DNA from: JAKANT01 sp035502095
GTDB lineage: Bacteria > Pseudomonadota > Gammaproteobacteria > Burkholderiales > Burkholderiaceae_F
Direction of reading: 5' to 3'
DNA: 64,000 nucleotides
Assembly: GCA_035502095.1 (NCBI GenBank)
Contig: DATJUX010000051.1
Location: 54,308 to 118,307, forward strand
In this document: in pieces, positions 16,507-26,631 of the stretch
Layout: each line of letters starts with the position of its first letter
Numbering within the stretch: position 1 is the first letter of the stretch
Position numbers and translations under genes: made by a program
Notes under the pieces: model-generated
The model's input: only the letters and a program-made list of their open reading frames with translations
The model's database searches: none
Told to the model about the DNA's origin: nothing

Positions 16507-17232
16507 ATGGGATCCACCACGATGCACGCGAACCAGCACTGGAGCATCTTCGAGGCGGCCACGCCGGTCCTGACGTGGGAATACTCGTTCGGCCCAGGGG
16601 AGTGCAACGCGCTTGCCCTGGGAGGGAGGAAGGGTCTGGTCGTGGTCAGCCCGCCCTGCCGCGCTCCGGCCAATGCATTCGACGAACTCGGACGCTACGG
16701 CGCGGTGCGTGCGCTGGTCGCGCCCAATGCCTTTCACAACCTCGGCCTCGCGGAGTGGCAGGGGCGCTTTCCAGATGCGCAGGTTTTCGCGCCCGCGCAG
16801 GCGGTTGCAAGGGTGGCCCGCCGGTCGGGGCTTCACGTGCTGCCGATTGCCGAGGCGGCCTCCCTGCTCGGCGACCGCCTCGAGATGGTCGACATGCCGC
16901 ACTACAAGACCGGCGAACTGCTGATCCGCATCGCGAGCGCGCGCGGCCTGGTCTGGTACGTGACCGACGTCATCATGAACATGCCGGCTCTGCCGCACAA
17001 CGCGATCGCGGCGGTCGCCTTCCGGCTGAGCGGCAGTGCGCCGGGGCTGCGCCTGAACAACCTTGCGCCGCTTTTCATGGTGCGCGACAAGGCGGCGCTG
17101 CGACGCTGGCTCGCCGAGGAATTTTGCAAGGCGCCGCCGGACTGGCTGATTGCCGCCCATGGCGACGCCGTCGATTTCAAGGCGAAACCGGACGCGGGGC
17201 GCAAGCTGTTTGGTCCGTTGCTGTCATCCTGA
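16507..17232 (+). CDS. DUF4336-like, metallo-beta-lactamase-fold protein
   Basis: A 241-residue cytosolic protein resembling the DUF4336 family, which has a metallo-beta-lactamase-like fold. The recognisable stretch is VRALVAPNAFHNLGLAEWQGRFPDA (positions about 72-96; given here as key features APN-FHN and W-RFPDA), followed by DMPHYKTGELL, VWYVTDVIMN and WLIAAHGDAVD. The canonical HxHxDH metal motif is absent, as is typical for this family, although scattered His and Asp could still bind metal. Start may be the ATG at 16507 or 16522. It is flanked by the PEP-CTERM gene and a convergent transporter, so context gives no function. Catalytic activity is unknown. Confidence 0.6.
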   Translation: MGSTTMHANQHWSIFEAATPVLTWEYSFGPGECNALALGGRKGLVVVSPPCRAPANAFDELGRYGAVRALVAPNAFHNLGLAEWQGRFPDAQVFAPAQAVARVARRSGLHVLPIAEAASLLGDRLEMVDMPHYKTGELLIRIASARGLVWYVTDVIMNMPALPHNAIAAVAFRLSGSAPGLRLNNLAPLFMVRDKAALRRWLAEEFCKAPPDWLIAAHGDAVDFKAKPDAGRKLFGPLLSS

Positions 17233-17290
17233 GGGAACGCGCAGGATCCCGGCCTTCGCAGGCCGAGATCCTCGTCTTCGTCGAAGTGAC
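17222..17290. repeat. Dispersed intergenic repeat, copy 2 (GATCCCGGCCTT-type)
   Basis: Fills the gap between two convergent genes. It starts TGTCATCCTGAGG and contains GATCCCGGCCTT, then GGCCGAGATCC. The copy at 29652-29730 has GATCCCGGCCTTGCAAGCG and CCGAGATCC in the same order, so the two are clearly related. Inverted-repeat arms could also terminate transcription from both sides. Confidence 0.5.
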
Positions 17291-17292
17291 TC

Positions 17293-18747
17293 TCAGGACG
17301 CCGGCGCGGCGACACGCGCGGGCATCATCAGACGCAGCACGTAGTAGGTCCCGCCGCCGATCGCGACGCCGAAGAACCACCCGTACACGCCCCACCAGGA
17401 CGGCAGGACGCTGGTCAGGTTCGGCAGGATGCTGGAGAACAGCGTGCCGAGCCCCGCGGCGATGAACGCGGCGACGTTCCAGCCGCCCTGGAAGCGGAAC
17501 TCGCCGTGTTCCTGGTACAGCGCCGCGACGTTGACGTTGCCCTTGCGCAGCAGGTAGTAGTCGACCACGATCACGCCGAGCAACGGTCCCATGGTCGCGC
17601 CGATCGCGTTGACGAAACTGGCCGCGTTGCCTTCCCACGGCGCGAACGGATACAGCACCAGCGCGATCACGGCGGCGATGTAGCCGCCGCGCTTGAACGT
17701 GATGAGCTTCGGGAACACGTTGGCGAAATCGAACGCGGGCGAAACGAAGTTCGCCACGACGTTGATGCCGAGCGTGGCGACCGCGAACGTGAGCGCGGCA
17801 ACCAGCGCGAGGAACCAGCTGTCGAACTTGGCGGAGACCTGGTCCGGGTGCAGCAGCACCTCGTTGTAGACCTGGAACGCGGCGATCGTCGTGATGCCTG
17901 CCACGAGCGAGAAGGCGATCAGGTTGACCGGCAGGCCCCACAGGTTGCCGACCCGCACCGCATCCCGGTCTTTCGCGTAGCGCGAGAAGTCGCAGAAGTT
18001 GAGGTAGAGCGCGGCGAAATACGTCACCCAGGTCGCCGCGACCGCAAGCAGCGCGCCGGCCGAACCCGGCGTGCCCGGCACCCCGGCATCCTTGGTCTTC
18101 TCGAGCAGCACGTCCATCGGGATCGTGTGGCTGAACGAGAACCCGCCGGCTTTCACCGCAAGGCCGATCGCGAGGAACAGCATCATCACCCACACCGCCG
18201 GGCCGGCCCAGTCCTGGAACTTGCGCACCGTCTCCATGCCCTTCTGGATGATGAGAAGCTGCAGCGCCCAGACGACGACGAAGCAGATCGCCTCCAGCCC
18301 TGAGTGGCCGAGGAAGTGCGTCGTCTTGTGAAACTCCATCAGGGCGTCGGTGCGCACCAGCAGGGCGACGATCGCGCCCGACGCCGCCGCGGTCTGTGCG
18401 CCGTACCAGAAGCACGCAACGACGGCACGCACGAGTGCCGGCACGTTGGCGCCCCAGACGCCGAACGATGCGCGCGCGAGCACGGGATACGGCACGCCCG
18501 TCTTCACCCCGGCGTAGCCGATCAGGTTCATGAGGAAGAAGATGACCAGCGAGCCGATCCCGATCGCGATGATGAAGTTGAGGAAGCTGCCGCACAGCAG
18601 GAACAGGCTCGCTGCGAGGTAATAGCCCCACAGGCTGTGCACGTCCGAGGTCCATACGTTGAAGATGCTGAAAGCGCCCCACCTGCGATCCGTTGCGGGA
18701 GCCAGGTCCTCGTTGTAAAGACCGGGCGACGCATTAGGAATGTCCAT
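17293..18747 (-). CDS. NCS1-family nucleobase/allantoin:cation symporter
   Basis: A 484-residue inner-membrane transporter with about 12 hydrophobic segments. Its N-terminal LYNEDLAP, then WGAFSIFNVWTSDVHS, and GVPYPVLARASFGVWGANVPALVRA are hallmarks of nucleobase:cation symporter-1 proteins (PucI, Mhp1, uracil permeases), which import purine or pyrimidine bases, allantoin or hydantoins with Na+ or H+. It is the last gene of the minus-strand operon encoding allantoinase and allantoate amidohydrolase, about 100 bases after the M20 gene, so allantoin or a related ureide is the likely substrate (inference from context). Family is certain; specificity cannot be read from sequence. Confidence 0.9.
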   Translation of the reverse strand: MDIPNASPGLYNEDLAPATDRRWGAFSIFNVWTSDVHSLWGYYLAASLFLLCGSFLNFIIAIGIGSLVIFFLMNLIGYAGVKTGVPYPVLARASFGVWGANVPALVRAVVACFWYGAQTAAASGAIVALLVRTDALMEFHKTTHFLGHSGLEAICFVVVWALQLLIIQKGMETVRKFQDWAGPAVWVMMLFLAIGLAVKAGGFSFSHTIPMDVLLEKTKDAGVPGTPGSAGALLAVAATWVTYFAALYLNFCDFSRYAKDRDAVRVGNLWGLPVNLIAFSLVAGITTIAAFQVYNEVLLHPDQVSAKFDSWFLALVAALTFAVATLGINVVANFVSPAFDFANVFPKLITFKRGGYIAAVIALVLYPFAPWEGNAASFVNAIGATMGPLLGVIVVDYYLLRKGNVNVAALYQEHGEFRFQGGWNVAAFIAAGLGTLFSSILPNLTSVLPSWWGVYGWFFGVAIGGGTYYVLRLMMPARVAAPAS

Positions 18748-18767
18748 TCGTCCTCTCCTTGTCGATG

Positions 18768-18791
18768 AGCCCGGCGGTGCAGCGCCGGGCT
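18768..18791 (-). other. Intercistronic stem-loop between M20 and NCS1 genes
   Basis: A 9-bp perfect stem (AGCCCGGCG with CGCCGGGCT, loop GTGCAG) in the 102-base gap between the two genes. No T-run follows on the minus strand, so it is more likely an mRNA stability or partial-termination element than a full terminator. Confidence 0.4.
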
Positions 18792-18849
18792 TGTGTAGCT
18801 GCCGTCGTGCTTCCTGAGCCGGCCCGGTGCGCCCGGCTTTCCTCTCCGC

Positions 18850-20076
18850 TCACGACAACAGGTCCAGCAGCGTGCGCGCGACCACCTTGGTCGCGCGCCG
18901 CAAATCCTCCAGCACGATGTGCTCGTCGGCGCGCTTGGCGTTGCTCTCGAGCACCGTGCGCGGGCCCGCACCATAGATCGCTGCCGGCACGCCCGCCGCG
19001 CCATACAGGCGCACGTCGGTGTAAAGCGGCGTGCCGGAAGTCGGGATGCGTTCGCCGAAAATCGCTTCGCCGTGGCGCTGCAAGGCCTGTACCAGCGGCG
19101 CGTTGCGCGCGTCGGGCTTCCATGAATCGGCGAGCAGCAGCCGCTTGATTTCGATCCTGACCCCTGCCCGGGTCGCCGCGGCCTCGGTGATGATGCGGCG
19201 GATGTCGGCTTCGACCTCGGCCGGGTTCTCCTCCGGGATCATGCGTCGATCGAGCCGGAACACGACCTTGCCGGGCACGACATTGGTGTTGGTGCCGCCT
19301 TCGATGCGGCCGACGTTCAGGTACGGGTGGGTGATGCCCGGCACCCTCGACGTGATGGACCTGTAGCGCTCGTTCTGCGCGTACAGCGCGTTCAGGATCG
19401 CCACCGCCGCCTGCAAAGCGTCGATGCCCGTGTGCGGGATGGCGGCGTGCGCCATCTTGCCGTGCACCGTGATTTCCATCTGCAGGCAGCCGTTGTGCGC
19501 GGTGACCACCTCGTAGCTGAAGCCGGCGGCGAGCAGGAAGTCGGGCCGGGTGAGCTTGTTCCGCAGCAGCCATCCGGGGCCGAGTTCGCCGCCGAATTCC
19601 TCGTCGTAGGTGAAGTGCAGCTCGACACCGCCCTGCAGCGGCGCCTGCAGCGCCTCGACCGCACGTACCGCGAACGTGTACGTCGTGAAGTCGCTCTTGC
19701 TCACCGCCGCCGCGCGGCCGTACAGCCGGCCGCCCACGACCTCGCCGCCGTAGGGATCGTGCGTCCAGCCCTCGCCGGGCGGCACGACGTCGCCGTGCGC
19801 GTTGAGCGCGATCGTGGGTCCGGCGCCGTAGCGGCGCCGCACGATCAGGTTGGTGATCGACTGCAGCCCGTAGTCGCGCACCTCCTGCGCCGGTACCGGA
19901 TGACGCTCGGCCTCGTACCCGAAGCCTTTGAGCAGCTCGGCGGTGCGCTCGGCGTGCGGCGCGTTGTTGCCGGGCGGCGTGTCGGTCGGCACGCGCACCA
20001 GTTCCTGCAGGAACTTCACCTGTTCGTCGAAATGCGCATCGACCCAGGCGTCGAGCGCGGCGTAGTTCTTGGTCAT
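18850..20076 (-). CDS. M20-family amidohydrolase (ArgE/DapE type)
   Basis: A 408-residue di-zinc amidohydrolase or deacylase of the M20 peptidase family. The metal/catalytic core is visible in LNAHGDVVP (His and Asp) and FTYDEEFGGELGP (catalytic Glu-Glu pair), with a dimerisation-domain insert in the middle (about 195-310) and the late metal region GTPLYTDVRLYG. There is no signal peptide. Its start overlaps the end of the UraD-AllC gene by four bases. In a ureide operon the obvious candidates are hydrolysis of an N-carbamoyl or ureido intermediate such as ureidoglycolate or a carbamoyl amino acid, but the sequence looks more like general ArgE/DapE deacylases. Substrate unresolved. Confidence 0.8.
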   Translation of the reverse strand: MTKNYAALDAWVDAHFDEQVKFLQELVRVPTDTPPGNNAPHAERTAELLKGFGYEAERHPVPAQEVRDYGLQSITNLIVRRRYGAGPTIALNAHGDVVPPGEGWTHDPYGGEVVGGRLYGRAAAVSKSDFTTYTFAVRAVEALQAPLQGGVELHFTYDEEFGGELGPGWLLRNKLTRPDFLLAAGFSYEVVTAHNGCLQMEITVHGKMAHAAIPHTGIDALQAAVAILNALYAQNERYRSITSRVPGITHPYLNVGRIEGGTNTNVVPGKVVFRLDRRMIPEENPAEVEADIRRIITEAAATRAGVRIEIKRLLLADSWKPDARNAPLVQALQRHGEAIFGERIPTSGTPLYTDVRLYGAAGVPAAIYGAGPRTVLESNAKRADEHIVLEDLRRATKVVARTLLDLLS

Positions 20077-21857
20077 GTCAGTTCGGCCGCCAGTTGAGTG
20101 AGCAGGTTCTGGAACGCGCGCACCGCGAGTTCACTGTCGTCGTTGGTGACGCTTTCGAGCGGGTTGTGGCTGATGCCGGAGTTCAGGCCGCGCACGAACA
20201 GCATCGCCTGCGGCATCACCTCGTGCAGCTTCATCGCGTCGTGGCCGGCACCGCTCGGCATGCGGTAGAGCGGCAGCCCGAGCGTCTCGACCGCGCGTTC
20301 CCAGCGCTTCTGCCACTCGGGCGCACTCGGTGCCGCCGACGCGCGCACCGTCTCCTCGATCTTGCAGTGCAGGCCGTCGCGCTCGCAGATGCGCTTAAGC
20401 TCCGCCAGCACGTCGTTGGCGCAGGCATCGCGCACCTCGTTGGTGGTGGCGCGGATGTCGAGGCTGAACCTGCAGCGGCCCGGCACGACGTTGATCGACC
20501 CGCTCGGCACTTCGAGCATGCCGACCGTGCCGACCAGGTGCGGCACCGAAGCAGCGCGCTTGCGCACATACTGGACCAGTTCCGCCGCCGCCACCGCGGC
20601 ATCGCGCCGGCGGTCCATCGGCGTCGTGCCGGCGTGGCTCGCCATCCCGATGATCTCGCCGATGTAGCGCACGCTGCCGTTGATCGACGTCACGATCCCG
20701 AGCGGCAGGTCGATCTCGTTGAGCACCGGCCCCTGTTCGATGTGCACTTCGACGAAGCCGAGGTACTTCGCCGCGTCGCGGGCCAGCTTCGGAATGTCCG
20801 GCATGCAGAGCCCGGCCCGTTCCATCGCCTGTCGCATCGTGACGCCGTCGACGTCGGCCTGGTCGAGCCAGCCCATGTCGAAGTGGCCGGTCAGCGCGCC
20901 CGAGCCGAGGAACACCGCCTTGTAGCGCTGTCCTTCTTCTTCGGCGAAGCCGATCACCTCGAAACCGAACGGCAGCCGCTTGCCGGCGCGCGACAGTTCG
21001 CGCACGCAGGCCATGGCTACGAAGATGCCGAGCCGCCCGTCGTATTTGCCGCCGTTGCGCACCGTGTCGTAGTGGCTGCCGGTCAGGAGCCGCTTCGCGT
21101 TGCGATCCTTCCCGTAATAGACCCCGACCACGTTGCCGACCGCGTCGATCTCGACCGAGTCGAACCCGCAGTCCTCGCGCATCCAGTGCGACAGGCGCTG
21201 GGCGCATGCGCGGTGCGCATCCGTGAGATACGTCACGGTGAGCTGGCCCTGCTCCGCATAACCGGGATCGCTGTGCTGCGCCAGGCGCTCGGCCCAGTCC
21301 CAGACCAGGTTGCCCAGTTCGGGCACGACGCCGAACTTCTCGTCGAGCCGGATCTCCGCGATGCGGTGGATGTTGCGCAACGCCTCGGCGAACTCGAAGT
21401 CCGGGTGGTTCTCCACGCGGCGCTCGAAGGTCGCGATGATCTCGTCCTTCGCGAGCCCGCTGCCGCGCGGCCCGCGCACCGCGAGGATGAACGGGAAACC
21501 GAAGCGCTCGTTGTAGTCGGCGTTCAGCTTCTGGATGCGCGCGAATTCCTCCGGCGTGCACTGGGTGAGGCCGGCCTTGCCCTGTTCGTGCGTCGACTCG
21601 GCCGTCAGCGTCCTGGCCACCATCGCCTTGCCGGCCAGCTCCGGGTGGGCGCGGATCAGCGCGAGTTGCGGCTCGCGGCCGGCCTCGCGCACGGCTTCCA
21701 CGAGCGCCAGCTTGAGCTGGTCGAGGGAACGGAACGGGCGTCTGCGCCACGCCCGCTCGGCGATCCAGGGCGAATGTTCGTACGTGCCGTCGAGCAGGCG
21801 CGTGAATTCGCCCTGCGTCGCCGCATTGAGCTGTTCGAGAGTGAGAGGCATGGTCAT
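20073..21857 (-). CDS. Fused OHCU decarboxylase (UraD) and allantoate amidohydrolase (AllC-like)
   Basis: A 594-residue two-domain enzyme. Residues about 1-165 form the OHCU decarboxylase, which turns 2-oxo-4-hydroxy-4-carboxy-5-ureidoimidazoline into S-allantoin; visible marks are IRAHPELAGK (catalytic His), ESTHEQGKAGL and ADYNERFGFPFILAVRG. Residues about 180-594 form an M20 zinc hydrolase with GSHYDTVRNGGKYDG, EEEGQRYKA, HIEQGPVL and the late His region NSGISHNP, matching allantoate amidohydrolases. The two steps are not consecutive: allantoinase (PuuE, encoded just upstream with ATGA overlap) acts between them. Length equals the sum of both single enzymes, so this is a true fusion and not a readthrough. 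An alternative ATG six bases inside is possible. Confidence 0.88.
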   Translation of the reverse strand: MTMPLTLEQLNAATQGEFTRLLDGTYEHSPWIAERAWRRRPFRSLDQLKLALVEAVREAGREPQLALIRAHPELAGKAMVARTLTAESTHEQGKAGLTQCTPEEFARIQKLNADYNERFGFPFILAVRGPRGSGLAKDEIIATFERRVENHPDFEFAEALRNIHRIAEIRLDEKFGVVPELGNLVWDWAERLAQHSDPGYAEQGQLTVTYLTDAHRACAQRLSHWMREDCGFDSVEIDAVGNVVGVYYGKDRNAKRLLTGSHYDTVRNGGKYDGRLGIFVAMACVRELSRAGKRLPFGFEVIGFAEEEGQRYKAVFLGSGALTGHFDMGWLDQADVDGVTMRQAMERAGLCMPDIPKLARDAAKYLGFVEVHIEQGPVLNEIDLPLGIVTSINGSVRYIGEIIGMASHAGTTPMDRRRDAAVAAAELVQYVRKRAASVPHLVGTVGMLEVPSGSINVVPGRCRFSLDIRATTNEVRDACANDVLAELKRICERDGLHCKIEETVRASAAPSAPEWQKRWERAVETLGLPLYRMPSGAGHDAMKLHEVMPQAMLFVRGLNSGISHNPLESVTNDDSELAVRAFQNLLTQLAAELT

Positions 21858-22807
21858 TGCCAGACGAAGGCGTGGTTGGGATCAAAGGGATGGACGCGGC
21901 GCCAGTGCCGCGCGATGTCCAGCCGCCGCGCGACCCAGACGCGGTCGTGGCGCTCGACGTGGTCGAGAAAGCGTTGCAGGCCGCGCATGCGACCAGGGCG
22001 CCCGAGCAGGCGGCAGTGCATGCCGATGCTCATCATGGCCGGCCGTTCATCGCCCTCGGCATAGTGCACGTCGAAGGCGTCGCGCAGGTATTCGAAGAAC
22101 TCGTCGCCGTGCGAGAAACCCTGCGGCAGCGCGAAGCGCATGTCGTTGCAGTCGAGCGTGTACGGGACCACGAGATGCGGCACGTCGGAGCCGTCGGTTT
22201 TCTTCACGCGCAGCCAGAACGGCAGGTCGTCGCCGTAGTAATCGCTGTCGTATTCGAAGCCGCCGAAGTCGGCGACCAGGCGGCGCGTGTTCGGGCTGTC
22301 GCGGCCCGTGTACCACCCCAGCGCGCGCTCGCCGGTCAGCTTGCGGATGATCTCCATGCCGCGCCGCATGTGCTCCCGCTCCGTGGCCTCGTCGATGTTC
22401 TGATAGTGGATCCAGCGCAAGCCGTGACAGGCGATCTCGTGCCCGAGTTCGGCGAACGCCGCGGTCACGTCCGGGCACCGCTCGAGCGCCATCGAAACGC
22501 CGAAGATCGTCAGCGGCAGGCGCCGCCGCTCGAATTCGCGCAGCAGCCGCCAGACGCCGACGCGCGATCCGTACTCGTAGATGCCCTCCATCGAAAGGTG
22601 CCGCGCCGCGAAGGCGGCCGGATTAAAAAGCTCGGACAGGAACTGCTCGCTGCCGGCATCACCGTGCAGCACGCAGTTCTCGCCGCCCTCTTCGTAGTTG
22701 AGCACGAACTGCACGGCGACCCGCGCCTTGCCGGGCCATTGCGCATGCGGCGGGTTGCGGCCGTAGCCCTTCAGATCGCGCGGATAGGCGGTGGTGGTCT
22801 CGGTCAT
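21854..22807 (-). CDS. puuE: Allantoinase PuuE (polysaccharide-deacetylase family)
   Basis: Metal-independent-type allantoinase of the polysaccharide deacetylase superfamily, hydrolysing allantoin to allantoate. The 317-residue protein begins at ATG 22807, seven bases after the GntR gene, and starts with YPRDLKGYGRNPP, characteristic of PuuE. Other marks are VQFVLNYEEGGE, YEYGSRVGVWRLLREF and CHGLRWIHYQ. It sits between the regulator and the UraD-AllC fusion with overlapping codons, so substrate flow from OHCU to allantoin to allantoate is encoded by two adjacent genes. The name is supported by sequence and by pathway context. Confidence 0.9.
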   Translation of the reverse strand: MTETTTAYPRDLKGYGRNPPHAQWPGKARVAVQFVLNYEEGGENCVLHGDAGSEQFLSELFNPAAFAARHLSMEGIYEYGSRVGVWRLLREFERRRLPLTIFGVSMALERCPDVTAAFAELGHEIACHGLRWIHYQNIDEATEREHMRRGMEIIRKLTGERALGWYTGRDSPNTRRLVADFGGFEYDSDYYGDDLPFWLRVKKTDGSDVPHLVVPYTLDCNDMRFALPQGFSHGDEFFEYLRDAFDVHYAEGDERPAMMSIGMHCRLLGRPGRMRGLQRFLDHVERHDRVWVARRLDIARHWRRVHPFDPNHAFVWQ

Positions 22808-22814
22808 GGTGGAT

Positions 22815-23567
22815 TCAGTCCGGTGGACCCAGCACGGCGGCCAGGTCGGGTGCACGGGGATCGAGGCGCAGGTTGCGCTCGACGTTTGCGATGTGATGCT
22901 CCATCAGGCGCGCCGCGGCGCGCGCGTCGCGGCGCTCGAGCGCTTCGACGATCGCCTCGTGCTCGGCCTGCGATGCCTCGGCCGAGTGCGACGACTGGTA
23001 CATGAGCGAGATCAGCGAGGAGCGGGTGAGCAGATCCTGCAGCAGCTGCGCCAGCACCTCGTTGCCGAGCATGCGGGCGAGCACGACATGGAAGTCGGCG
23101 AGCAGGCGCGTGCGGCCGGGAACGTCGGTGCGTGCAACCGCCTCGCGCTCCCCGCGCATGTGCACGCGCAGCTGGACGACCTGGGCGTCGGTGACCACCT
23201 TGCAAAGCTGGCGCACGGTGGCCGCCTCGAGCATCTGGCGCACCTCGAACACCTGGCGCGCTTCTTCCACGCTCGGCATCGAGACCGACGCGCCGCGCGC
23301 CGGCTCCAGCGTCACCAGGCGGTCGCGACTGAGCTGGTTCAGCGCCTGCCGCACCAGGGTGCGCGAGACCTTGAAGATGTCGGCGATCTTCTGTTCGGCG
23401 AGCTTCGTGCCCGGCATGAGCCGGCGTTCGACGATCGCGGTGGTGATGGATTCGACGATGCGGTCGGTGGCGCCGGCGCGCGCCCCCTCTGCAGGCGCCC
23501 CGCGCTCGCGCCGCGCCGGTACCGATCCGGTGTCGATCACTCGAAGGCTGGCGCGGCTGCGCGGCAT
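22815..23567 (-). CDS. GntR-family transcriptional regulator, FCD (FadR) subfamily
   Basis: A 250-residue regulator leading the ureide operon. An N-terminal winged helix-turn-helix spans about residues 32-100 (ITTAIVERRLMPG, then KIADIFKVSRTLVRQALNQLS). The C-terminal FCD domain is all-helical, with His residues that often bind metal and a small-acid ligand (DFHVVLARM, SQAEHEAIVEAL, MEHHIANVE). I preferred the ATG at 23567 over upstream codons because the HTH then sits at the usual depth. Two TGTATACA palindromes upstream fit the GT-AC symmetry of FadR-subfamily operators, suggesting autoregulation and control of the entire operon by an intermediate such as allantoin or glyoxylate (inference). 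Confidence 0.88.
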   Translation of the reverse strand: MPRSRASLRVIDTGSVPARRERGAPAEGARAGATDRIVESITTAIVERRLMPGTKLAEQKIADIFKVSRTLVRQALNQLSRDRLVTLEPARGASVSMPSVEEARQVFEVRQMLEAATVRQLCKVVTDAQVVQLRVHMRGEREAVARTDVPGRTRLLADFHVVLARMLGNEVLAQLLQDLLTRSSLISLMYQSSHSAEASQAEHEAIVEALERRDARAAARLMEHHIANVERNLRLDPRAPDLAAVLGPPD

Positions 23568-23607
23568 CGGCGACGTGGGCTTGGGAAATGAAATGTGTGT
23601 GCGAAAG

Positions 23608-23615
23608 TGTATACA
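23608..23615. promoter_or_regulatory. TGTATACA palindrome, candidate GntR operator 1
   Basis: Perfect 8-base palindrome in context AGTGTATACAGT, 41 bases upstream of the GntR start. FadR-subfamily regulators commonly bind sites with GT and AC half-sites, and the same octamer recurs 99 bases away at 23707. Confidence 0.45.
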
Positions 23616-23637
23616 GTTTATTACGATGCGCAAGAGA

Positions 23638-23697
23638 CTCCCTGCCCCGCATGCGGGGGAGGCTGGGCGTGCCCTGCCCCGCAAGCGGGAGAGGGAA
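23638..23697. repeat. Tandem hairpin repeat (CCCCGCATGCGGGG type)
   Basis: Two adjacent GC-rich palindromes, CCCCGCATGCGGGG and CCCCGCAAGCGGG, each preceded by CCCTG and followed by GAGG-type bases. They lie between the two TGTATACA sites and belong with the CCCTC/GAGGG elements at 9670 and 24650. No coding content. Confidence 0.5.
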
Positions 23698-23706
23698 CAG
23701 CGGATT

Positions 23707-23714
23707 TGTATACA
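23707..23714. promoter_or_regulatory. TGTATACA palindrome, candidate GntR operator 2
   Basis: Second exact copy of the octamer (context TTTGTATACAGC), 140 bases upstream of the GntR start and just past the 3' end of the LysR gene. Spacing of 99 bases to the first copy would permit looping. Confidence 0.4.
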
Positions 23715-23723
23715 GCGACAGCG

Positions 23724-24632
23724 TTACAGCGGCGAACGCCACCAATCGCCGGCCAGCGCCTGCTGCAGGAACGCGATGAAGCTGGTGACCTTCGACGGCA
23801 CCAGTTTCGGCGACGGGAACACGGCATGCAGCTCCTGCGCGGGCAGCACGTAGTCCGCCATCACGGGCTGCACCGTCGCGTCCGCCACCGACTCGCGCGC
23901 TACATACCAGGGCACGACGGCGAGGCCCATGCCCGCGCGGGCCGCCTCGAGTACGGTGGAAAGATTGTTGGAGCGCAGCGGGCCCTTGACCGGGACCGAA
24001 ACCTCTTCGCCCGCCGGCGACGTGAAGCTCCAGCGGTCGTCGCCTTGCACGCTGCTGTAGACGAGGCACGCGTGCTTGCCCAGTTCGCCCGGGGTGCGCG
24101 GCGTGCCGCGGGCGCGAAGATAGGAAGGCGCCGCCACCATCGTCCAGGGGTTGGTTCCCAGGTAGCGCGCACCGAGGGACGAGTCGGCCAGGCGGCCCAT
24201 GCGTAGAGCGAGGTCGACGCCCTGCTCGACCAGGTTCACGTAACGGTCGTCGAAACTGAGGTCGATGGTGACCCCGGTGTGCTCGCGCATGTAGCGCAGC
24301 ACCAGCGGCACCATCACCCGGCGGCCGAACGCGACCGATGTGCTGATGCGCAGCGTGCCGCCGACCTGGCTCTGCAGCAGCACCGCCAGGTTGTCGGCCT
24401 CCTCGATGTCGCGCGCGATCAGCTTGCATTTTTCGTAGTACAGCGCGCCGACCTCGGTCGGCGTGACGCCGCGCGTTGAGCGATGCAGCAGACGGGCCCC
24501 GAGGCGCGCTTCCATCGCCGCCACGGCCTTGGTTGCCGTCGGCTGCGTGATGCCGAGTTCGCCGGCCGCCTTGCTGAAGCTGCCCGTCTCGACGACGCGG
24601 AGAAAGAGCTGCACACCGGCGATCCGGTCCAT
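23724..24632 (-). CDS. LysR-family transcriptional regulator of the gcl operon
   Basis: A 302-residue LysR regulator. The N-terminal winged HTH (residues 1-60) contains FSKAAGELGITQPTATKAVAAME, and the rest is a two-lobed effector domain. The ATG at 24632 gives the standard LysR N-terminus MDRIAGVQLFLRVVE; upstream sequence in the same frame is not LysR-like. It is transcribed divergently from gcl, the classical arrangement in which a LysR protein controls its neighbour, and a T-N11-A box lies between them. An effector such as glyoxylate or tartronate semialdehyde is plausible but not shown. Family certain, target inferred. Confidence 0.9.
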   Translation of the reverse strand: MDRIAGVQLFLRVVETGSFSKAAGELGITQPTATKAVAAMEARLGARLLHRSTRGVTPTEVGALYYEKCKLIARDIEEADNLAVLLQSQVGGTLRISTSVAFGRRVMVPLVLRYMREHTGVTIDLSFDDRYVNLVEQGVDLALRMGRLADSSLGARYLGTNPWTMVAAPSYLRARGTPRTPGELGKHACLVYSSVQGDDRWSFTSPAGEEVSVPVKGPLRSNNLSTVLEAARAGMGLAVVPWYVARESVADATVQPVMADYVLPAQELHAVFPSPKLVPSKVTSFIAFLQQALAGDWWRSPL

Positions 24633-24649
24633 TGTTTTGCCTGCTAGTC

Positions 24650-24695
24650 CCTCACCCGTTTCCCCTCCCCCGCCTGTGCGCGGAGAGGGGAAACG
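24650..24695. repeat. Hairpin repeat, GTTTCCCCTC/GAGGGGAAAC
   Basis: A 10-bp perfect stem (24658-24667 with 24685-24694) within the LysR-gcl intergenic region, preceded by CCCTCACC. It resembles the elements at 9670 and 23638. Confidence 0.45.
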
Positions 24696-24725
24696 CAGAG
24701 CTGCGCTCCGCGTCGACAATATAAA

Positions 24726-24754
24726 TTGACATTCCGCCACGGAATAGCTGTTAT
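24726..24754 (+). promoter_or_regulatory. gcl promoter with LysR box
   Basis: TTGACA at 24726-24731 and TGTTAT at 24749-24754 with 17-base spacing form a plausible promoter. Overlapping it is ATTCCG-CCA-CGGAAT (24731-24745), a perfect inverted repeat that satisfies the LysR T-N11-A rule (T24732, A24744). The start codon is about 70 bases downstream. The divergent LysR gene is the obvious binder. Confidence 0.55.
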
Positions 24755-24822
24755 CGCCTGTCTGGGATTCACAGCCGCGGACGCGAGGCCGACCATCTCG
24801 CCCACGGTCAAAGGAGCGAGAC

Positions 24823-26616
<1,794 letters not shown>

Positions 26617-26631
26617 AAAAGGAGAACGCGC

